From Terriglobales bacterium (GTDB taxonomy: Bacteria; Acidobacteriota; Terriglobia; Terriglobales; Acidobacteriaceae), in the NCBI GenBank assembly GCA_015655365.1, contig JAATFE010000199.1, positions 1-9,084 on the forward strand: DNA of 9,084 nucleotides. The letters run 5' to 3'. Each line of letters begins with the position of its first letter. The stretch's first letter is position 1. Shown piece after piece: positions 5,227-9,084 of this stretch. Below the pieces are notes generated by a model. It worked only from the letters and a program-made list of their open reading frames with translations. It was not told where the DNA came from and ran no database searches. A program made the position numbers and the translations under genes.

Positions 5227-7116
5227 TTGCCCATGCGCTGGTGGCCGCGATCCATTCGAGGACAGATGCTGGCCGGTCTGGTGCTGCTGGAGGCGCTCTC
5301 CCTGGGGCTGTTTGCCGTGGTGCTGATCCGCCAGCAGAAGCACGAGGTCTATCTTCACGCCGATCAGCGGCTCACCTACCAGACGGCGGTGGTGGCGCTG
5401 CAGGCCCGTGAGGCGCTGCTGGAGCAGCGGCCGGGTTGGGTCGGTCTTTCGGTAAAGATGATGGGCGAAGCGCCCGACGTGGCCTTTGCCAAGGTCACCG
5501 ACCCGGTTGGCAACGTCCTTTACGTCAGCCAGGGTGTGCCGGAGCAAAGTACGCTCGATCCAGTCGAATTGGCCCAGATCCCCTTGCTGCGCCACGAGGA
5601 GCCAAAGGTCTTTGCCTTGGACAAGGTTCGCCGCGAGGGCGTGAAGGCCATTTACACGGGCGGCGAGTTGCGTGGCTTGGCCTGGGTGGAGACAAACCGC
5701 GACTGGGAGCATGGGCAGATCGGCGATATTTTGCGCGCCACGATTCTGTTTGGCATCATCTGGATTCTGGCTTCGGTGTTAATGGTGTTGTGGATGGCGC
5801 GTTCGCTTTCCCGCCCCTTGGCAATTCTGAATCGCGGCACGCGCGCGCTGATGAGTTCGACGGAGGGCAACGGCTCGTTCCCCCTCCGGGTGACCGGGCA
5901 CAACGAGATGGGCGACCTGATCGAAGCATTCAATCGTATGGTTGCTTCGCTTGCGGAGCAGCGCTCGGGACTGAACGATACGCTTTCGCTGCTGGACTCG
6001 ATGCTGGCCAACGCGCCCATCGGCCTCGCTTTTTTCGATCGCCATTGCCGGTTTGTCCGGGTCAATCAGGCGTTTGCCAGTATGACCGGAGTTCCGCTCA
6101 GCAGCCACCTGGGCCGGACTCTGCCCGAACTGCTCCCCCAACCGGAGGCCCGGGAACTGGAGAATCTCGTACAGCGCGTTTTTACCGACGAGGAAGCGGA
6201 GCGCGACCTGGAAATGAGCGGCCAGGGCGGCAAACCCGCCCAGGCGTGGACCTGGCTGGTCAGTGCCTATCCAGTGCGGACCACTCCGCAGCATGTGCGC
6301 TGGGTGGGCGTGATCGTGCTCGACGCCAGCCGGCGCAAACGCGCCGAAGAGGTCCTGCGCAAGACCGACAAACTCGCGGCTACCGGGCGGCTGGCGGCTT
6401 CCATTGCCCACGAAATCAATAACCCGCTCGAGGCCATCACCAACCTGCTCTATCTGCTGCATAACTTCTGCCAGCTTCAGAATCCCGCGCTCAACTACGT
6501 CACGATGGCCGAGGACGAGGTGCGGCGTATTGCCGAGATTACCCAGCAAACGCTGCGCTTCTATCGCCAGTCCACGCTGCCCACCCACGCCACCATGGCC
6601 GAGCTGCTCGATTCCGTCCTGACCCTCTATCAGGGCCGGTTGAACAGGCTCAACATCCAGGTGGAGCGGGACTACGACCCGGCCATGGTGCTGTTCTGCT
6701 TTGCCGGGGAGATCCGCCAGGTGATCGCCAACTTGGTAGGCAATGCCATCGACGCCACCAGCAATGGTGGACGGCTGCTGGTGCGCGCCCGGCGCTCGCG
6801 CAACTGGGTTGACCCGGCGCAAACGGGAGTCCGCTTTATGGTGGCGGATAGCGGCACCGGTATGGAGCCGGAGGTTGCCGAGCGTGTCTTCGAGGCTTTC
6901 TTTACCACCAAGGAAGTGACGGGAACCGGCCTGGGCCTGTGGGTGAGCCACGAAATCATCATTAAGCACGGCGGACTGGTGCATGTGCGCAGCCGTATTG
7001 CGGCCCACGAGAAAGTCTCCGGCACGGTTTTTCAGCTCTTCATCCCGGACGGCCCCCAACCTGTTGCCACGGAGGCGTGGGCGTCAACGGAGCAATCCTC
7101 CCAGCAGAAATCGTGA
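5227..7116 (+). CDS. Membrane sensor histidine kinase (HAMP-PAS-HisKA-HATPase)
   Basis: A 629-aa two-component kinase. TM1 is about 14-34; an extracytoplasmic sensor region of unrecognised type spans about 35-168; TM2 is about 171-191; HAMP about 190-245; PAS about 252-370 (ANAPIGLAFFDRHCRFVRVNQAF). The phospho-acceptor His395 lies in SIAHEINNPLEAI; the N-box is Asn506 (NLVGNAIDA), G1 is DSGTGM (541-546), the F-box is FEAFFTTK (555-562) and G2 is GTGLGLW (566-572). The HEINNPL H-box is of the NtrB-like type. No receiver domain is fused and no response regulator lies in the window, so the partner is elsewhere. The TTG start at 5227 has GGGAGG (5214-5219) 7 nt upstream; ATG 5233, 13 nt away, is the alternative and changes only two residues. 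The 33-bp spacing from ypdA allows co-transcription. The signal is unknown. Confidence 0.94.
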   Translation: MPMRWWPRSIRGQMLAGLVLLEALSLGLFAVVLIRQQKHEVYLHADQRLTYQTAVVALQAREALLEQRPGWVGLSVKMMGEAPDVAFAKVTDPVGNVLYVSQGVPEQSTLDPVELAQIPLLRHEEPKVFALDKVRREGVKAIYTGGELRGLAWVETNRDWEHGQIGDILRATILFGIIWILASVLMVLWMARSLSRPLAILNRGTRALMSSTEGNGSFPLRVTGHNEMGDLIEAFNRMVASLAEQRSGLNDTLSLLDSMLANAPIGLAFFDRHCRFVRVNQAFASMTGVPLSSHLGRTLPELLPQPEARELENLVQRVFTDEEAERDLEMSGQGGKPAQAWTWLVSAYPVRTTPQHVRWVGVIVLDASRRKRAEEVLRKTDKLAATGRLAASIAHEINNPLEAITNLLYLLHNFCQLQNPALNYVTMAEDEVRRIAEITQQTLRFYRQSTLPTHATMAELLDSVLTLYQGRLNRLNIQVERDYDPAMVLFCFAGEIRQVIANLVGNAIDATSNGGRLLVRARRSRNWVDPAQTGVRFMVADSGTGMEPEVAERVFEAFFTTKEVTGTGLGLWVSHEIIIKHGGLVHVRSRIAAHEKVSGTVFQLFIPDGPQPVATEAWASTEQSSQQKS

Positions 7117-7127
7117 AAAGCAGCCTG

Positions 7128-7143
7128 ACTCGCGGAGGCGAGT
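7128..7143 (+). terminator. Small hairpin after the kinase gene
   Basis: ACTCGC (7128-7133) pairs perfectly with GCGAGT (7138-7143) around a GGAG loop, 11 bp after the kinase stop. No U-run follows, so it is at best a weak or factor-assisted terminator. Confidence 0.35.
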
Positions 7144-7196
7144 TGTGGCACCGATGAACCCCGTGCCGGAAGCCGCACAGAAATCGGGTGCCCCAT

Positions 7197-7258
7197 CCTT
7201 GGCGCGCTTTTGTTTTTGCGCCAAGGGCGGAAAACCTCAACCCACAATCTGCCCTTTT
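7197..7258 (+). promoter_or_regulatory. Two overlapping, mutually exclusive hairpins upstream of mntP
   Basis: CCTTGGCGC (7197-7205) pairs perfectly with GCGCCAAGG (7218-7226) around a T-rich 12-nt loop. AAGGGC (7223-7228) pairs with GCCCTT (7251-7256), followed by two more T. The arms share AAGG (7223-7226), so only one hairpin can form at a time, and the second ends in TTTT like an intrinsic terminator. This may terminate the kinase transcript or act as an attenuator for mntP. The conserved yybP-ykoY manganese riboswitch sequence was not recognised here. The pairing is seen; the regulatory role is inferred. Confidence 0.4.
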
Positions 7259-7344
7259 CATAGGGGGCCGTTTCCCGATCTCTGCTACCCTGATCAAGGC
7301 TTATTCGAACAACCCACTTTTCCGCCGGTTGCGGAAAGTACCCT

Positions 7345-7350
7345 TATACT
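7345..7350 (+). promoter_or_regulatory. Candidate -10 box for mntP
   Basis: TATACT matches five of six consensus bases. No good -35 is seen 16-18 bp upstream. Transcription would begin about 10 nt before the mntP ATG, leaving almost no leader, consistent with the lack of a clear Shine-Dalgarno there. Confidence 0.35.
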
Positions 7351-7366
7351 CTGGACCGCGTTTATT

Positions 7367-7939
7367 ATGGGCTGGATCGCACTTTTCGCTATTGCATTTT
7401 CCCTATCGCTGGACGCTTTTGCCGTAGCCACCGTCGCTGGCGTTACGCTGGGAGAGCCCTCGCGGCGGCAGCGCTTCCGTCTCAGCTTTCACTTTGGCAT
7501 CTTTCAGGCGATGATGCTGGTGGGTGGCTGGTATCTGGGCAGCGTCGTCGCTCGTCTGCTGCACGGTTTCGACGCCTGGGTAGCTTTTGCGTTGCTAACC
7601 CTCGTCGGCGGGAACATTGTGCGCAACGCCCTGCGCGGCGAAGCCGAAGAACGCCGCCAATACGATCCGACCCGCGGGTGGGATTTGGTCTTTCTCTCCG
7701 TGGGCACCAGCCTTGACGCGCTGGCGGTCGGTGTCTCCCTGGCCATGGTCAACTCACTCATCGTTCGCTCGGCGTTGATCGTCGGACTTGTCTCTTATGG
7801 CATGACGTTACTGGGCATGGGCATCGGCCAGAAAATCGGCGCGGTCTGGGGACGTCGCTGCGAGCTTTTCGGCGGCTTTCTTCTCATCGCGATTGGCCTG
7901 AACATCTTGCGGCCGGTATTGCGCGGAATTCATTTCTAG
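7367..7939 (+). CDS. mntP: MntP-family manganese efflux pump
   Basis: A 190-aa integral membrane protein matching MntP (YebN), which exports Mn(II) across the inner membrane; family length is about 188 aa. Around six hydrophobic segments are visible (about 2-24, 40-62, 68-88, 106-128, 132-154, 166-184). The two conserved Asp motifs are present: SLSLDAFAV with Asp16 and SVGTSLDALAVG with Asp117. GGWYLG (53-58) and the C-terminal ELFGGFLLIAIGLNIL also fit the family. A short basic/acidic cytoplasmic loop (89-104) separates the halves, which look like an internal duplication. The frame is open upstream to 6983, but that extension overlaps the kinase and is not protein-like; ATG 7367 gives the family N-terminus. 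It faces the protease-like gene tail to tail with a 2-bp gap. Confidence 0.93.
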   Translation: MGWIALFAIAFSLSLDAFAVATVAGVTLGEPSRRQRFRLSFHFGIFQAMMLVGGWYLGSVVARLLHGFDAWVAFALLTLVGGNIVRNALRGEAEERRQYDPTRGWDLVFLSVGTSLDALAVGVSLAMVNSLIVRSALIVGLVSYGMTLLGMGIGQKIGAVWGRRCELFGGFLLIAIGLNILRPVLRGIHF

Positions 7940-7941
7940 CT

Positions 7942-9084
7942 TTAGTCCAGTTTCAAGTTCCGAGGCCGGAACAGGCTCAGGAGATCGAAGCCGGTGGCTC
8001 GGCTTGCAGCCGGGTGAGGCATGCAGTGGAATTTAGACTGCACCGGAGCCGCATAAGAGCGGGTCACATGCATCCGGTCCATCACCACGTAACGGGTGCG
8101 CAGGCCGCTTATCGTCGCGGGTAGTTGCGCCGGAATCCGCTTGCGGTCCACGTAGACGACGAGTGCTGCTTCCCTGGGATTGTCGAGGCTTTGGCCCACG
8201 CCCACGCCGAAGAAGGCTGGATTCTGCCGCATCAGACCGCGGGCAACCTGTTGCTTAATGGCCACTGCCGAATTCAACACCGAGGCGGAGATGGGGGCGA
8301 AGCTGGTTTGCGCCAGTGTCCGCGGAGCCATGCCGTAGGTCACCGCGCGGGCCGTGGTGGGAATCACCAGGGTGCGCACGCCGTTCACCGTTGCTGGAAC
8401 GCTCGCGCTCATGCCTTCGTCCACATAGACAACCAGTGCGCCCTCGCCGGCATGGTCGCTGCTTTTGCCTGTGGCCACGCCGAGAATACCGGCGGAAGGA
8501 TTCACCAGCAAATGGGCTTGCGCCTGTTCGGTTCGTGCGGCCTCTGCGGCAGTCAGCGCGCGCGCCTGGGCCGCGGCCACGGTGTTGTTGCCATAGCTCA
8601 GGCAGCTCACCGCGTGGTCGATGCCGCCCACAAAGCTATACGTCGTCCCCCCGCCCACCTGCGTGCTCAGCTCGCTCAACACGTCGGAAACCGGGTTCGC
8701 TACGCCCTGATTCACTCCCGTGGAATCCGTCCCGCCGGCAAAGAACAGCCCCACGGGTTCGGCATTGTTGGTGTCGACCACCAGCGAGCCGGAATCGCCC
8801 GCATCGCTGAAGCCGTTGCCGCTGATGGCCACTTGGTTTGAGTAAATCTTGGTCAGGTAGGGCCTGGTCTCCGCGCAATCCGTGAAGTAGTCGACATTCA
8901 CATCCAGGTCGATGGCCGAGACACTGCCGCATGTCAATCCCGTCGTCCGTCCGCTCTTGGCGACGGTCAAATTCACGGTCGCGCTTTCGCCCTTGCCGCC
9001 GGTTGAGGAGATCCCCGGAGGCGCCGCCGCCAGCTTGCCGCCGGCCTGTCGCGCGCCCAGTTCGAGAATGCTGCCGCCGGGGTC
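7942..9084 (-). CDS. Trypsin-like (S1-fold) protein with duplicated C-terminal module, 5' end missing
   Basis: The frame is open to the window edge, so about 380 codons of a longer gene are seen; an internal GTG at 8976 is probably not the start. The N-terminal visible part carries a chymotrypsin-fold signature: VAKSGRTTGLTCGSVSAI, then FSDAGDSGSLVV with the nucleophile Ser in GDSGS (codon near 8793), followed by GLFFAGG. The catalytic His and Asp, and any signal peptide, would lie upstream and are not visible. After an Ala-rich link come two copies of a roughly 60-residue module with the core ALVVYVD...PAT..G.RT, of the kind found in Nal1-like trypsin-type proteins. The C-terminus is basic and ends RPRNLKLD. 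It is likely a peptidase, but activity cannot be confirmed from this fragment. Confidence 0.8.
   Translation of the reverse strand, partial: DPGGSILELGARQAGGKLAAAPPGISSTGGKGESATVNLTVAKSGRTTGLTCGSVSAIDLDVNVDYFTDCAETRPYLTKIYSNQVAISGNGFSDAGDSGSLVVDTNNAEPVGLFFAGGTDSTGVNQGVANPVSDVLSELSTQVGGGTTYSFVGGIDHAVSCLSYGNNTVAAAQARALTAAEAARTEQAQAHLLVNPSAGILGVATGKSSDHAGEGALVVYVDEGMSASVPATVNGVRTLVIPTTARAVTYGMAPRTLAQTSFAPISASVLNSAVAIKQQVARGLMRQNPAFFGVGVGQSLDNPREAALVVYVDRKRIPAQLPATISGLRTRYVVMDRMHVTRSYAAPVQSKFHCMPHPAASRATGFDLLSLFRPRNLKLD
8050..8238 (-). repeat. Protein module copy 2 in the trypsin-like gene
   Basis: This encodes the second ~63-residue module (NPAFFGVGVGQSLDN..EAALVVYVDRK...LPATISGLRT). It shares with copy 1 the order NP, GV, G.S.D, E.ALVVYVD, PAT, G.RT and a final R.VT.Y-like end. 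The copies are too diverged to be a recent DNA duplication. Confidence 0.65.
8332..8520 (-). repeat. Protein module copy 1 in the trypsin-like gene
   Basis: This encodes the first ~63-residue module (NPSAGILGVATGKSSDH..EGALVVYVDEG...VPATVNGVRT), about 31 residues before copy 2 in the protein. It shares the ALVVYVD core and PAT..G.RT motif with copy 2. RK in copy 2 is EG here. Confidence 0.65.

Noticed and set aside
5779..7059. A 426-aa minus-strand open frame within the histidine kinase
   Set aside because: The plus strand carries every kinase motif; the antisense frame has no recognisable domain and reflects codon bias in GC-rich DNA.
6983..7366. Upstream in-frame extension of mntP
   Set aside because: It overlaps the kinase end and has low-complexity, basic, non-conserved sequence; the MntP family N-terminus begins at 7367.
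7117..7366. yybP-ykoY manganese riboswitch upstream of mntP
   Set aside because: Looked for because of the gene it precedes, but its conserved core sequence was not recognised in the spacer.
8125..8841. A 238-aa plus-strand open frame opposite the trypsin-like gene
   Set aside because: It is antisense to a frame with a GDSGS motif and internal protein repeats, and is His/Ala/Arg-rich without family features.

Overview
The window looks like a GC-rich Gram-negative soil bacterium, most likely an acidobacterium (Terriglobia-like). This rests on gene content, not on a marker gene: an outer-membrane beta-barrel with signal peptide, a YpdA-type bacillithiol-disulfide reductase, a fused class I fumarase, a VapBC module and dense short intergenic hairpins. 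No rRNA, tRNA, CRISPR array, insertion sequence or prophage was seen. The content is mostly ordinary chromosomal housekeeping and accessory genes. I do not see a convincing undescribed multi-gene system; the most unusual material is between genes and in a few family-atypical residues.

Layout. 10-744 (+) encodes a 244-aa protein resembling a papain/C39-like cysteine-peptidase fold, with a Cys and a His in place but no clear third catalytic residue. 804-840 is a strong GC-rich hairpin ahead of 883-1635 (+), a secreted outer-membrane beta-barrel. It converges on 1778-3304 (-), a class I [4Fe-4S] fumarate hydratase. The 142-bp gap between them holds a 13-bp perfect terminator-like hairpin nested inside an imperfect inverted repeat built from the 8-mer CAGAGATC (five copies; a sixth lies at 7277-7284). 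Upstream of the fumarase on the same strand lies a vapB-vapC toxin-antitoxin pair (3375-4033, ATGA overlap) with a tandem 8-bp repeat in its promoter region.

Divergent from vapBC is 4147-5193 (+), the YpdA-like flavoprotein, followed after 33 bp by 5227-7116 (+), a membrane sensor histidine kinase (two TM segments, HAMP, PAS, HisKA, HATPase) with no response regulator in view. A 250-bp hairpin-rich spacer leads to 7367-7939 (+), an MntP-type manganese exporter. This gene converges, with only 2 bp between stop codons, on 7942-9084 (-), the 3' part of a trypsin-like (GDSGS) protein whose C-terminal half is a duplicated module; its 5' end lies beyond the window.

How they work together: vapBC is a self-contained unit. 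The ypdA-kinase pair may be co-transcribed, which would put thiol-redox maintenance next to a sensor, but this rests on spacing alone. MntP and the Fe-S fumarase are metal-related, but nothing in the sequence links them. The other genes look independent.
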